In this document: one piece after another, positions 1-12,950 of the stretch
Position numbering within the stretch: position 1 is the first letter of the stretch
How the letters are laid out: the number at the start of each line of letters is the position of its first letter
Source of the DNA: Hermatobates lingyangjiaoensis
Lineage: Eukaryota > Arthropoda > Insecta > Hemiptera > Hermatobatidae
Length of the DNA stretch: 64,000 nt
Assembly (NCBI GenBank): GCA_026182355.1
Contig: JAPFBL010000105.1
Location: 248,001-312,000, forward strand
Direction: 5' to 3'
Notes under the pieces: generated by a model
The model's database searches: none
Told to the model about the DNA's origin: nothing
The model's input: the letters and a program-made list of their open reading frames with translations, nothing else
Made by a program: the position numbers and the translations under genes

Positions 1-330
1 ACCTCGATAAAAAAAGACCAATGTTGAATATATGTGGTCCAGATAAGAAAACATTAAATATATATACATAAAACTCTATTTTTCCTTTTTTATCGAGGTT
101 TGGTCTAGCCAAAGGATAAAGAAAGAAAAATAGTGTTGAAATAAGAAAACATTGAAATATATATATATAAAGTATTTTTTATATATATACATATATAAAT
201 GGATTAATTTACCACAATGAAAATAATTTGCAAACAATGCTCTAAGGCCTTTCGTCAACACATCGTCAGAGAGCAAGTGAAAACAAAAAAGAGCTATAAT
301 CACCTAAATTCATATTTAAGTTCCTGTTGA
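1..330 (-). mobile_element. 3'-end remnant of a Penelope-like element beside (TA)n tracts
   Basis: Positions 240-285 read on the - strand match the tail of the Penelope-like copy at 16890-16930: both hold CTCTCTGACGA, then a short variable stretch, then CGAAAGGCCT and a run of A/G. The flank towards the window edge is (TA)-rich (about 158-197). The open frame across 76-303 on this strand has no recognisable domain, so this is only the untranslated end. The relationship is seen by direct comparison within the window; the Penelope assignment is inherited from the better-preserved copy. No boundary or target duplication could be fixed. Confidence 0.5.
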
Positions 331-570
331 CCCTGAAAAGGAACAGCAAGCCCGGCATCAAAATGTTACTTTTGTTAGTTTTACTTTATATGAAAAAAAA
401 GAAAAGAATTTTTTTGTTAAATATTTGTAACGAAATTTAATTAAAATCGCAGTAATTTTAGATTTTTAGTTGATATCTAACAGATATAGAATACAATAAG
501 CACAAAATTGTCCTTCAGGGTCAATAGTTCAACAAACTTTTTTGTACTGGAGATAAATGAACTTTTAAAG

Positions 571-623
<53 letters not shown>

Positions 624-1107
624 GAGTGACAGGACCAAAGGATAACTATTTATTTGAAATATAATAAGTACCAAAAGCATCAATAACTCACAATGATAGA
701 ACTTTTTATTTTTGATAAAAATGTATAAAGACACTTCTAGCATGCTAATCACTTGAACGCCGCTGATTCCTCAAAAATCAGTATAAGCAGGCTTTTTGTA
801 TTAGTAAAGATAAATTCTGGGATAAAATAATCTCTTAATATTATTGTTAATACCACACAGGTTTTTTGGAACAAATAAAATTCATGAAACATTTCACGTA
901 GTAATTTTTCTGATCTTCATTCGATTGGTTTCGGATACTGTCCATCTTCCTGAGTGAATCTTCTACTAATTCTACTTTACAGTAGTTTCAGTTTATTTCT
1001 CTTTAAACCGACTTCAAAGGAGGTGTGGTATTTTGATTTTGCCTTTGGATAGTTGAATGGTTCGAATGGACTATTGGTATTCAGTTAAAATGAAATGTGT
1101 GTTTCAG
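331..1107. other. intron of the left-edge + strand gene, with (GA)n microsatellite
   Basis: AT-rich sequence leading to the acceptor TGTGTGTTTCAG at 1096-1107. The only marked structure is an (AG)n run at 574-620. A short AAACCGACTTCAAAGGAGG string at 1006-1024 resembles a dispersed motif common in insect genomes. No coding exon is supported. Confidence 0.5.
574..620. repeat. (AG)n microsatellite
   Basis: A 47-bp dinucleotide run that is uninterrupted except at its left edge. Confidence 0.97.
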
Positions 1108-1252
1108 ATGAACAGCATTGGGATCAGTGGGCAGCACCAGCAGGCTAGCGGCTCCCCAGGCCTGCTGACGACAGCGCCGTCAGTGTACCCTTTGAGTCCG
1201 GGCGCAATGCTCTCCTCACCCAACAGCCTCCCACTCATCGCTGCCTCCCCAG
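1108..1252 (+). CDS. penultimate coding exon, unrecognised Ser/Pro/Gly-rich protein
   Basis: Internal exon of 145 nt. It follows a good acceptor (pyrimidine-rich, TTTCAG) and ends CCCCAG|GTACAC. It reads from phase 0 to phase 1 and encodes 48 residues rich in Ser, Pro, Gly, Leu and Ala, such as SPGLLTTAPSVYPLSPG. That composition and the local GC richness are unlike the surrounding AT-rich DNA and typical of the disordered C-terminal regions of insect transcription factors. The ATG at its first codon is probably internal, because it directly follows a splice acceptor. The join to 1942 restores the frame as AASPG|NNNQGEN. I do not recognise the family; the DNA-binding or other folded part would lie left of this window. 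Confidence 0.7.
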
Positions 1253-1941
1253 GTACACTCCCTCAACCCACACTTTCAAAATTAGTACATATGATTCACT
1301 TTGTGGAAAAAAATTCCCCATTTTCTCATTTGAATTTAATTAAGTATAGATATAAGTTTCTTGAAGCGCTATTTAATAATAATTGAATTTAATGAAAATT
1401 CCAATTCTAATAATTGTGGATAAGAAATAGTTAATAAAAATTTTAGTAGTCTTATAATCTCTGTCATACTTGTCACACCTTTGTAGAATAAAATAAAAAA
1501 TATGTTACAAACAGGAGTTATGTGGATTGTGCAGTCTATACAGATAGCCTACATTGGAAATCCCTAAGACTGCACGGCCACACAAACGCTCCTTCCCCTA
1601 ACAGACTGACGTCCCTCTTCTTGATGATGTCAAAAACAGGGATGTCTCCTTGTCCCCTTCTTGACAACTTACAATCTTCAATTTGTAAGTTGGTATCTTA
1701 GACAGGACCTAAATTGTAATTATCTATCTAAATTGGACATGTGCCATTACCTGTCTGTATGTTTGTTATGCGACTGTTAATTGACTATTTTCATAATTTC
1801 TTATTTTCCTCTATAGTAAACGATATTTTAAATAAAATAAAGATGTTGCCTTTGAGGTTTCATTCAAACAAAACAAGTATGTGAAAGTTTTACTTATAAT
1901 TACATTTTTTTCATATAAAATTAAACTAAATTGTTTTTTAG
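1253..1941 (+). other. phase-1 intron between the two left-edge exons
   Basis: The 689-bp intron begins GTACAC and ends TTTTTTAG. It is AT-rich, and no mobile-element signature was recognised in it. Confidence 0.6.
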
Positions 1942-2144
1942 GTAACAATAATCAAGGTGAGAATATTGGAGCAGAAATGGTGTCAGTGGGGAGCCCTTCA
2001 GGAGCAGCTGGGCAGGGCTGTTGGCCTAGTTTACAACATAGTCCTGGAGGGCTCCAGCAGACCCCTAGCCCTCTTCTGAGCCCCGGAACTGCTGCTGGGT
2101 ACTCTACTGGCTATAGACCTCAGCCCTTCTACACCTGGTACTGA
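1942..2144 (+). CDS. terminal coding exon of the left-edge gene, ending ...RPQPFYTWY
   Basis: The exon starts after ATTGTTTTTTAG, completes the Gly codon split by the previous intron, and runs to TGA at 2142-2144, giving about 67 residues. The product is Gly/Ser/Gln/Pro-rich (for example SPGGLQQTPSPLLSPGTAAG) and closes with an aromatic tail, RPQPFYTWY. The last 27 codons or so form the first unit of a tandem array whose later units lie beyond the stop, so the C-terminus is encoded inside a repeat. A gene-regulatory protein is an inference from composition only. Possible poly(A) hexamers follow at 2315-2320 (inside repeat unit 2) and 3255-3260. The gene is convergent with the receptor gene on the other strand. 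Confidence 0.7.
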
Positions 2145-2712
2145 CCCATGCCAATAGACACTGAGTGGTGAGTCCTTAGTGAGAAGGACCCTTACCCAGA
2201 CTCACAATGGTCTTCAATACTGCAGTAAACTCCTAGCCCACTGCTGAGTCCCAGAACTGCTTACTCGTATTCCACTAGACCTCAGCCCTTCTACATCTGG
2301 TACTGACCCATGCCAATAAACACTGAGTGGTGAGCCCTTAGTGAGAAGAGCCCTTACCCAGACTCACAATGGTCTTCAATGCTACAGTAAACTCCTAGCC
2401 CACTGCTGAGTCCCGGAACTGTTTACTCGTACTCCACTAGACCTCAGCCCTTCTACACCTGGTACTGACCCATGCCAATAGACACTGAGTGGTGAGTCCT
2501 TAGTGAGAAGGACCCTTACCCAGACTCACAATGGTTTTCAATGCTACAGTAAACTCCTAGCCCACTGCTGAGTCCCGGAACTGTTTACTCGTACTCCACT
2601 AGACCTCAGCCCTTCTACACCTGGTACTGACCCATGCCAATAGACACTGAGTGGTGAGTCCTTAGTGAGAAGGACCCTTACCCAGACTCACAATGGTCTT
2701 CAATGCTGCTAG
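2064..2712 (+). repeat. tandem array (about 4 units) of the terminal-codon plus 3'-UTR segment
   Basis: CCTAGCCC anchors recur at 2064, 2232, 2394 and 2556. The spacings are 168, 162 and 162 bp. Unit 1 contains the real last codons and stop; units 2-4 lie downstream of the stop. Each later unit still encodes a version of the same peptide in an open frame (PSPLLSP, then about 8 variable residues, then RPQPFY[T/I]WY) followed by TGA in the same place. Each is preceded by a TACAG or TGCAG that could act as a splice acceptor. The final unit decays at about 2712. Unit 2 has AATAAA where its sisters have AATAGA. Confidence 0.9.
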
Positions 2713-5700
2713 ACTGGAAGATCGACCTCAGCCTACACAATGACTTCAAAAAAACAAATTTTTAAACCACTTCCAATTTTATAATTACCAGTGACATTAA
2801 GTTCAGTTGTAAATCATACGGTACCATGATTATATTTTTACTCTTGTAAATTCTTTAAATTCAGCCTTAATCACACCATCATAAGGTTGGACTGTGATGT
2901 CCAACTTTATAACGGCGTAATATTATTAAATTAATATAATAGTCTAATTTGACTAATATTTATGTATATTTGCAGCCGTTCATTTTTTCAAAGAAATATT
3001 ATTAAATGTTGCAGCAGCTTCTGCATTCAAGTTTTATACCAGTGTCCCCGATCTTCTGAAGAACTTTTGAAAGTTGCTCATATAAATATCTTAGATGGTA
3101 GTAAACGCATACATAATACGTCAATTTAACATAAGTTTTACGATTTACCCTTGATATGAGGAAGCATTTCCTAATTACTCATTAACTTCAGGTAGATTGC
3201 ACCAGCATGTAATGTAAACTAAGAGAAAACAAACCATCAAGCATTTAATTTTGCAATAAAGTTGGGCATATTGTCAAATGTAAAACTAGTAAAAACTATT
3301 TTTATTTTTACAATCTATTCGACTATCAAAAATATTTACCTGTGAATTTATCAGTGTAATACAGAACCAGAAAATTTTATTTTCATATTTGTTTATTTTA
3401 TTAGAACTTTTCCATGTTCATTTAATGTCTTACCTGCTTTTGTACTTACATTATATCCTATTATTATTCGGTTAATAATTATCATTTAAACTGAAAAAAA
3501 ACCAGCTAATTATATGTTAATAACATATCCATAAAAATTCTGAATTATTTTGATCTATATAACAAAAAAAAGTGCTAATATTTGTTTGATACTGAGTCTA
3601 AGGGGCTTATACCAATCGGTAGATGTTTTTCTCATTTAATCCTATATTTCTTATTGATCTACGAATGTCAGCCTCCATTAGACAGTTTTTATGTAAAAAG
3701 AGGACCATTAGTTGGTCTTTTTTCTGAATATCTTATATTCATAGTACAACTGTTTAGATGTTGATAATTGTAGGCACCGAAACTTGATAGTTATTCCCAT
3801 TTCATGTTCATTAGTTGTTTTTTTATATTTATGCTCCAGATAAAATTAAGAAATAAAATTCAAAAATGAATATTTAAATTGAAGCCTTCGTTTACTAATA
3901 GTTATTTTGAATAAATCATGTTAATTTAATTCAGTAATATTGAGTTATAATAGAAGAATTAAAACTTTCTTTTCAACCTTAACAATAACTAATAAAGAGT
4001 TTGTATATTAAAATAGGATAGTTAATTTATAAATGTATGCTTTGGATGGTAACAAAACACTATGTAAGAGTATTTTTCAAAATTAATAGTATTGTGTTTA
4101 TAAGCAGGTAAAATATTAAATATATTGTCCAAAAAAATATTTATACAAGGACGAAAAATACCTCTATCATAAAAATATCTTTATAAAAAGTTATTTTCAT
4201 TAGCAGATAAAATATTAAACACATTGTGTAAAACATGAATATACAAAGAAGAAAAATATTTTTATCATAAAGATCTTTATGACTGCATATTGTATATACA
4301 ATTTCTTATATTTGAAAAAACTCTCTTTAGTAAGAGACGTATAAAACGTCAACACTCTTTGCAAAAAACACCTTTTTAACGATTTCCAAAAGACTGAATT
4401 AATAAAAAAATTTTAAAAAATCATCTGTTTTGATCAAGAAATTATTAAAAAAAGAAAAAAGGGTTTAAGTGGTATATACAACTTGACTCTCTGAGCTTCT
4501 GTCTGTAATACCAGCAGTACAGTTCAGCAATCAGTAATGCGGCAGCTTTGGGACCAGAAGGGTACCGGTTTAGTCATTTTTCCAGATTGTTTGGTTAGAC
4601 TAGAATACAGAAAATCAAGTAGCTATCCACCTTATTTCAAGTTTAAAATACCTCCTTTTTAGAGTTCTTCTTTAATTGTTTTGACTTGTTCCTTCACTAG
4701 ATCACCTGAGCTTTTAACACATTTACTTCACTCAACTTAAAACATCCCATATTACTTCATCTTGTCACTAAAATCTGGTTTCATTTTTTTTCCTTTGAAA
4801 CATCTATTTCTTCAATTCACTGTTATTAATGTTTATGCTTGTCACTTCCTTTATTCATTCGGGCCATGCTGGGGATAGAATGCTTTTTTAACAAAAAAAA
4901 AAGCTCAAACAATTACATAGGAAAAGATTGCCAGTGTTTCAATAAACCCCTCTGATTTGTTTATATAGGAAACAGCGCTATCAAATGCCAGCGGCCAGTA
5001 GCGAAAATAACTGATTACAGAATTAGTGATGATGCACCTGTACTAAGAAAAATTAGCACTAATGAGACGATTACTAAAATGCTTTAAACAATCACATTGA
5101 CTTTGTCCTCATCACAATGAAGAAATCTTCAGTAATTGAACTATAAATGTAAATAATATAAAAGTGGTTTTGTAAATCTTGTACCATAGTAAATGAGTTC
5201 TTAACTAATTTCGTTAATACGTTGATTTCTTTCTCTATAGTTTTATTTGTATATATTTCATACCAATACGTTACAATCACCTGTCTTATCCATGGTTTTT
5301 ATTAATAATCTATCACTAATTTGTTTGAATGAGCATTCAAACATTTTATAATATTCATCATAAAACTCTTGGAATGATTAAACTCATTCACTCATGCCTA
5401 CTGTCTACACGCCCTTCTAGTCTCTCAACATCTCTTTTCTATGTTCACCAGTCATGTATTAGTTTGTACAAAGTGTACTATATTGAATATTCCTACCAAT
5501 TTAAATGAAATTGAACCAGTGATTACTAATTTTGTATCCATAAAAAATTATTTCAAGTAATTCTTTGTTTTTTTTTTCATTCTTCATTTTGATTTTGTTA
5601 AAATGTTAAGCAGATTTCTGCTTAGGATATGTTGATAATACTATAGTTAAAAATACTATGTTGATATAATTTTGTAAAATAATTAGAGCTTTTACATTTG

Positions 5701-6150
5701 TCTTTATAATTATTTTAAGTTAGTATTTAAGCGAGTACTGATCCTAAATCATTACAGCAAGGAAACCAAAATGTACATAGTATTGAATAAGGCGATAAGA
5801 GAAGGAAAAATTTATTAAAAATAGACGTTTTTAGTAATTTATATACTTGATGATTCAAGTAGAAAAAAGAATAAGTTCCTCATGTTGAATAAATATTTTT
5901 ATAAATATGTATTACATTTTTATTAAATTTATGTAGATTTTATTAGGTTGCAGCTTTCTTATATTTAAGTTCACTCTTTTTTTTTCTGAATGATTAAATA
6001 AAATAGATAAAATATACCCTTTTTCATTTCCTTCAACCATCATATTTATTTTAATGTAAAATTCTATTTGGTAAGATTTAAGTAACACATAAGAAATATA
6101 ATAAATAACAGAGAAGTTTTTTCCATGCCCAGACATATAAGGCTTTCACC
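2713..6150. other. AT-rich intergenic region, mostly featureless
   Basis: No coding exon, RNA gene or intact mobile element was seen. A candidate AATAAA for the left gene lies at 3255-3260. Positions 3575-3680 resemble the repeat at 7047-7145, sharing the GTAGAT...TGTTTTTCTC...TTTAATC block, and so are an older copy of that family. Confidence 0.5.
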
Positions 6151-6223
6151 TTAGTGCTGTTCTGGGGGAGTTGTGGCTCATTTATTATTTGGCACTCATT
6201 TCGATGGGCCACATTACCTGTGA

Positions 6224-6340
6224 ACTCTATATTGGAGTTGTAAATTTTGCCTAACTCAAATTTAGAGTAGGGATCTTTAACGAGTATCTAACAACGTACA
6301 GGCTCGGAACCTATGGCTTAACGTCTTCTCTCAATAAAGA
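6224..6340 (+). repeat. dispersed repeat, copy 1 (AAATTTTGCCTAACTC family)
   Basis: The block AAATTTTGCCTAACTC, then GTAGGGAT-TTTAACGA-TA-CTAACA and a TACAGGC string is shared with 14222-14360 and 46362-46478. It has no coding potential, RNA-polymerase-III box or poly(A) tail that I can identify. It may be a SINE or the end of a larger element; the class is unknown. Confidence 0.55.
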
Positions 6341-6548
6341 CGATCTTATTCACTTCCTGCATGGATAAATAGAGGGCTATTGAACCATGGATCTGTCCAA
6401 AGTCGAGTACTTTTCCAAAAATAACAGATAAGTTAAATGTAAAAATATTCCTATTTGCTGTTTCGTGCTGTTCTGGGGGATTGTGATTCCCCAGATCTGG
6501 GGCCGTTGAAACATCCTCAACATGTGGTCCTCCTGTCCAGAAGAATTA

Positions 6549-8430
6549 TCTTCGATTATTGTAGCAAAAACTGAATATTGAGGAGCAAGGTTATTTCACT
6601 ATTACCGGTACAACACGTCTGCGGGATTTGGGAACAGTTTGTGGTTTATTGCATTATTACATCAGATTGTTGTCAAGTAAGTTGAGAATTTGGCCAGTTA
6701 TCAACGTTCCCCCTTTTCTTCGTCCCTCTTCTTTGTTGTTTATAATACTTCTATTTTAATCAAATTGTTACCTGATAGTTCTCTATTCGTAGACAATGGT
6801 GATTATATCGTACCAACTTAGAATCCCCAGCTTCCAAATCTCAAGAGGTACGCAAGTGAGTTCAATGTTATATATAATAGAGGTAAAAAAAGATTTTATA
6901 ATAAATATGTAAAATAAAAATCAACGATTAAATGACAGCCAGAAATGGGACTGACATTTTTCAATCAGTTAACATTCCTTGTGAGAGTTACATATTTAAT
7001 GACTCTGACAATATATGAATTGTCAACACAATGCAATTGCTCTCGTTAATGCTGAATCCAGGGGTTTTATATCAACAGGTAGATAATGTTTTTCTCGTTT
7101 AATCTTCTATTTCTCTTGAACCAGTTTCCCTTGGACCCATCCATTTGCTGGTGCGATTCTAAGGGGAACCACTGTTTGGTTGAGAGAAGTGAAGTCTTCT
7201 TTCTGGCAATCGTGTGCTTGACTCTTAAGTTTTAGTTGTATATATTAGTCCAGAGATAAAATGGAGATTTCCTGGATCTATTCTTATTGTTAAACATCAC
7301 AATAGAGAATATTTAAAAAATTATATTTTCAAGTTCTTAATATTTGGTTCTGTTGGAACTCGTGGTTGAGTTGAGTGCCGCTAGGTAGCGTGCGTGTTAG
7401 TGTAACCTCCTTGTTAAACAGCTATCTTTAAATAAGTAAGATTCTAGTATAGTATTGTATGTTATTGAATCCGGCTCCAAGGTGTCTGCGAATTCTCGAT
7501 GTTCAAACAGTCCTTAACGTTTAGTACTAGCCTAGAAGAATAACTTCTATTATTGTAACAGAGACGTATTCTTTAGGAGCAGCTTAGTTCCACTATCACA
7601 GGCATAACACATCTGCGGGATTCTAGAACGTTTACTGTTTATTTCCAATCATTATTACATCAGATTGCTGCAAAATGAGTTGAGAATTTGGCCAGTTATC
7701 GTCCTTCCCCCCCCCCCCCCCCCCAAATATTTCTTCGTCCCTGTTTTTTTGTAATCAATATTACAACAATACATCAATATTGTGATATACTTTGCCGGAG
7801 AAAATGTTATAAATTGATACTCCCGAAAGTTCTCAGTAGTGGCGACTGATTGATTTGATCTTGATTAAAATTGGCAGAGTTGGTTTTCCGTTTTGTTTGA
7901 AGTAGTGAGTTTTAATTTTATCGGTTCTTGTTTCTGTTACTAATATCGGAGCTCATTGTTTTGTTGATTTCAATATCAGCTTCAAGTTTTAACTTGTGAT
8001 CAGAGTAAAAAGAACGCCGAAGTGCATACAGGAGCGTGCGTTACATAAACGAACCAGTCTATTGTACAAAGTCAAAAAAAAAAAAAATAAATTCATCTAA
8101 ATTAAAAGACTGGGAATTGCAGGTATTCTACCTAATGAACCAAAGAAGGAAGCAAGTGAGTTCACTTCCCTAGAGTTCACTATTATATATAACCCAGGTA
8201 AAACACAATTTTATGATGAACATGTGAAATAAAAATAAACGTTGCAATATCAGTAAAAAATGGGGCTGAAATTTTTCGATCAATTAACGTTCCTTATGTG
8301 AGTTACACATTTACTGACTCTGACAATATTTAAATTCTCAATACAAGGCCACTGCTCTTGCTAATGTTGAGTACATGGGGTTTATATCAACAGGTGGATA
8401 ATGTTTTTCTCGTTTAATCATTTGTTTTTC
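6549..8430. repeat. two diverged direct copies of a 0.6-0.9 kb repeat
   Basis: Segments 6549-7110 and 7545-8430 share several collinear blocks: CATTATTACATCAGATTG, GAGAATTTGGCCAGTTATC, a TATATATAA...GGTAAAA stretch, and TTTATATCAACAGGT-GATAATG. The interval holds an 18-nt C run at 7707-7724. Point differences and indels are frequent, so the duplication is old. No open frame or terminal repeat identifies the element. Confidence 0.6.
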
Positions 8431-10097
8431 ATTTAAATTTTTAAAAATTCAAACATGTAATTAGTTAAGTAAATTTACTTTGAATTTACATATGCATCAG
8501 TCAAAAACAGTAAACAAAAATTAATTATTCTGCTGACTTGATACAAGCTATATATCCCCTTTAACGGTATATTAAACCCCTCACATCTTGCACCAACAGA
8601 TCACTGTTTCATATCAAATTTTTTAAACCATTTTGATAAACTAGCATCAAGCTAAGAAGTAATTACAAAAAGAAATTAATGACTTTAAGTGTAAATATAA
8701 ACTAAACTTTTCTTAGTTCATCGTAGATTTCTCAGCACTACTCTGTATGCTCTCTCCTCCTTCACTTGGTATGTGTGATGATTACTTTGGTTTTTTCAAT
8801 CCATAGATGGATTGAATTAGTTTTCTATAACTCTCCCCTGTATTGACACGGACTATGGTTGTCTCAGTTCTTGCTCGACAAGAAATATGTTAAATGATTC
8901 TCCCTCAAACCTTTTTTCTTTTTGATATAATAGTTTTTATTGATTATGTAACAAACGTCTGTAATATGGTGAACCTGCGATTTTGGAGGTCCTGGTTTAG
9001 CGCAAATGAACTCCGAAATTCCATTATTATTAACAACACAGTTAAAAAGTGTTGTTATCACGAAAAGATAACTTTCGTGAAATACGGTTACAACAACAAA
9101 TTTACAACTAACTCATGGAGTATACACCACCAGTATTGTTGGTAATGAAGATCAGCAGTTCTTAATTTGCCCTCTTTTAAATTTTTTTATATGGGTAATA
9201 GAAAAGTCTTATGCACTCACTTTGGCTTTAAAGATATTAAACCGTCGACTCGAACCTGTCAAGTTATCTTTAATGTATTTATTCTTAAATTTGTTTACTA
9301 TTTCCTACTTCTTTATTATGTACTAGTGTAATATGGATTGTAATTCTACTTTAACATTTTCATTTATTATATTGAATTTTATAAAATAAAAAATAATTGT
9401 TTTTTATATAATAATTGGGAATAAGCCAGTCTTAGTTTAAAATTTAATATTTTTACCTGAAGATCACTGCTACAACGTATGTACTTATGAAAAGTAGGTT
9501 TTTTAAAAATTATTTTCCGAAGTTGAATTTATGGAGTAAAATTTGAGATTTATATTCCATGTTGGGCTAAATTTCAAGCTATTTTTCACAGTACTGTGGT
9601 AGTGACAAATTTGCAAATACCCTGTAAGTTTAATGTTGGACATTGTTGTAACAGTTATTAAAAATAACTACTGAATAGTATATCTCTGAGTCATATTGTT
9701 ACATTTGGGGTGTAGTTGTTCTCTGACATAATGGGAGCACCAGGATACTTTGTACTATCACAGAAACAATCTCAAGTACTGTTCGCTTAGGGTTGAAATT
9801 GTGAACAGTAGTGACATTTGTACACATTGGATAGACCAAATGTTTTGATAAGTATTTTTTTAATTTCATTTTTCATTAATTTTTAATTTATAAATTGATA
9901 ATAGTATTGATAGTTATTATTCTTAGTAAAATGCCTAGTTCATTATGAGAATGTAAGATAAAAAGATATTTATTTTTTTAAGGAATATATTTAATTTTTG
10001 ATAATGTGTATTTTATTATTTGTTTAATACAAAATATAATAAAGTTATAGCATCTGTTCGTTTTATTTCAAACCTCCTCCTAAAGTTTGTAAGGTAA
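8431..10097. other. AT-rich intergenic region, nothing recognised
   Basis: There are two overlapping short open frames on opposite strands (8864-9145), but neither has domain content or coding-like composition. I see nothing else. Confidence 0.4.
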
Positions 10098-10190
10098 AGT
10101 GAAGATTTCATGTTACGAAATAATCTCTTACAGGAGAATATGACTTATGTTCAAACAGCCACTAGATCTCTTACATGGCCTGTAGATATG
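10098..10190 (+). repeat. dispersed repeat, copy 1 (TTCATGTTACGAAATAAT family)
   Basis: The segment matches the reverse complement of 12835-12950 and, more weakly, the direct sequence 63690-63790. Shared blocks are CATGTTACG-AATAAT, CTCTTACAGGAGAA and CAGCCACT-GATCTCTTACAT. The element class is unknown. Confidence 0.6.
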
Positions 10191-12834
10191 TTACATGTGA
10201 TGTCGTTTATCTGACATTCTAAATTAAAGATTTACTAGAAGGTCAAAAAAGTTTTCTCTTTAAGACTTCAAAATATTCCTTTCTGTATGACAAATGAAAT
10301 ATGTAAGAAAAAATATCAGTGTCATCAAATCACCAAAGAATTTACTGAAAATTAGTACCCGTTTTGTAAATTTAAATATCAATATATGTAATCCGACAAG
10401 TATATCAGATGAACAATTATTCCATGATGATATACAGCTGTATACATCCATATCTTTGAAAGGACATGGGTGACCCTTTCTAATTAATTCAGACATCTGA
10501 CTATTTGATACAATGTGTTAAAGGAGGAGGAATCAAACGTTTCCTAACTGCTAAAAGTACACGTATTTATATTATATACTAATTATTTTATCATATATAT
10601 TTATACAATCTGACATACTTTCTTTACTTTTACTGCATTAGCAATGAAAGGTAAAAATATTAGAATAAAATGGTTAACTTTTAATGTCAGAGAAAACATC
10701 ACAGTAGTCATCTTGTATGTTTAAAATTATTTCTTTCAATTGTAAATCCATTAATAAGACACCTACTAATAATAAGTAATATTAATTACTTAATATACTA
10801 TTAGTTGACAATTAAATAAAATTAAATACAACAAATATAATGTTCTTAAGAAAGCTAAGGAATTACGACATAAAAAGATTTTGACATCTTAATTAATGTT
10901 TAAAATTAATAATTACTTTATTTATGGATAATTAACTTAAAAGCAGTAATGAGTTTAATATTTATTTTATAACTATTTGCAAGATATAATCATTTTAACT
11001 TAAGCTGAATTAAAAAAAAGTAGATTTAAACTAGATTATTAAAATTAGTTTAAAACAAAAAATGGTTTAAAAATATGAATTACTTAGTGTTTGTTTCAGA
11101 TTGAAATCTGAATCATTAGTCATATTATAACATATTTTTCTAATATTTCTTTCCTAAAATATAATTATTAATATAACTATATTCCTTTTTTTTCTAATAT
11201 TAAAACATTATATTTGAGTTGTATCTATTCTTATTAATATATATAAAACCAATTAATTGCATAATGTTCTAAATAGTTAAATGGAGGTATATTATTATTT
11301 ATTGAAGGAAATACTTTTATTTAATTACACTTTAAGTGTATATTGATTTAAATGAGTCAGTTTAAAAGTGTTAGTGGCATTATTCACTTAAAAATCTTAT
11401 GCTAATTGGTAAAGATGACCATTTTTTGTTGCCTTACTATAGTGTACATAGAGTAACTATTTCTCAATCTACTTTTGTTTGTCATCATTTAATAATTATA
11501 ATTCAAAGCAATATAGTAAACAAATATATGATCATTCTAAATTATGTACTAACTTTCTTTTTGATGTGCAGATTTTCTTCTTCTTTTCAAACACTTATAC
11601 GAACGCAAAAATAATTTCACGCCTGAACGTCACTTAGTAATTTAATTAATAAAATCAGTTTGAAACTGTTATAAAACAATTTTTTATATTCCGATTAAAA
11701 AACCGACGCGAACAGCTATAAAAAAGAAAAGACGCCATGATGATTTGTAAAAATATAAAACAGATTTGGCTCTTAATTCAGCCAGTGTTTACTAATTAAA
11801 AAATAATGAACTATATTTTCAATATGAGTTATATTCGACAAAAAAATGATTCTTTATAATTGGTGTAATTTTAAATAAACTTTTTTAAATTTAACATTTT
11901 TGAATAAAAAAATAGAAATATTACACATTTTAATGAAAATCAGTCCGTTGATAATATGTTTTATATTCTAAAAAAATTGTATCAGTATGCACTAAACTTT
12001 GGTAGAAGTAAACATATTATTTAGTTAATTGACATTGATATTTACTTCAATGTTTCGTTTTAATGCAGTTGTCTCTATTTTGTTAATTTTAACTAACGAA
12101 AATGTAATCCTTGTCACAGCCTTGTAAAAAATCAAACGAATCACGATGACTAATAATTAAGACTAAAGTCATTTACTGAGTAATATTTTAAATTAATTTT
12201 CAATACATTGCAAATTTATACGGTGGAGTTTACATAGTTAAGTATTATCAAAAAGTAATAAGAGTTAGTAAAAAACAAAGAAATAATAATACATTTCAAG
12301 GTTGGAACAACTTTTTTTAAATTTTACTGAGAACACTATATCTTTACTTTGCTATAAGCAAAGTACAGTGATCGTGAAAAAGTCTATTATTTTGACAGGA
12401 TTACATGTTTTGAGGTCTCAGAAGTCGATTTATGAAGTTTTTTCGATGTCTGAGTCTGTGAGTGGGTATGTATCCAAAGTTTTTATATATTGTTACAGCA
12501 AGCTTATAACAGAGTACAGCACGCAGGAAAAAGATAACGCTCGCTGAGAGTAAATTTTTTTTGATTTTTATGATTTTTGACAAAGGGAAAGAAAAGTAGT
12601 TTTTTTAAATAGTACGAGCATGCCATAAAATTCCAAGCATAATATTTTTATAAAAGACCATAAATACAAAGCATAATTTAAAATTGAAAACATTCTTTGA
12701 AGAGTAACAAATGTAATTATTCTACATGATAAATTAAGAATTATCTTGAAAAGACATTTTTCTTAGATACTTCTGACATCTTTCAGATAAAATATGAATA
12801 TTTTCAAGCTTTAAATGGGGAAACTTGTCTTAAA
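10191..12834. other. extremely AT-rich intergenic stretch
   Basis: No gene was found. At about 12395-12475 there is a copy of a dispersed motif (TTACATGTTTTGAGGTCTC) that also occurs at 20284-20372 and 36770-36810. The rest is low-complexity A/T sequence. Confidence 0.4.
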
Positions 12835-12950
12835 TATTCAATGTAGAAGGAGGTTAGGTAAACTATGTAAGAGATCCAGTGGCTATTGGAACAAAAGCCA
12901 TGTTCTCCTGTAAGAAATTATTCCGTAACATGAAATGTACACTTCGTTTT
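12835..12950 (-). repeat. dispersed repeat, inverted copy 2
   Basis: Reverse-complement copy of the 10098-10190 family. It also carries the CTTCTACATTGAATATT extension that is seen at 63770-63786. Confidence 0.6.

Noticed and set aside
2145..2712. Tandem direct repeats as a CRISPR-like array
   Set aside because: The units are contiguous 162-bp copies of coding plus UTR sequence in a eukaryotic genome, with no short repeats or unique spacers.
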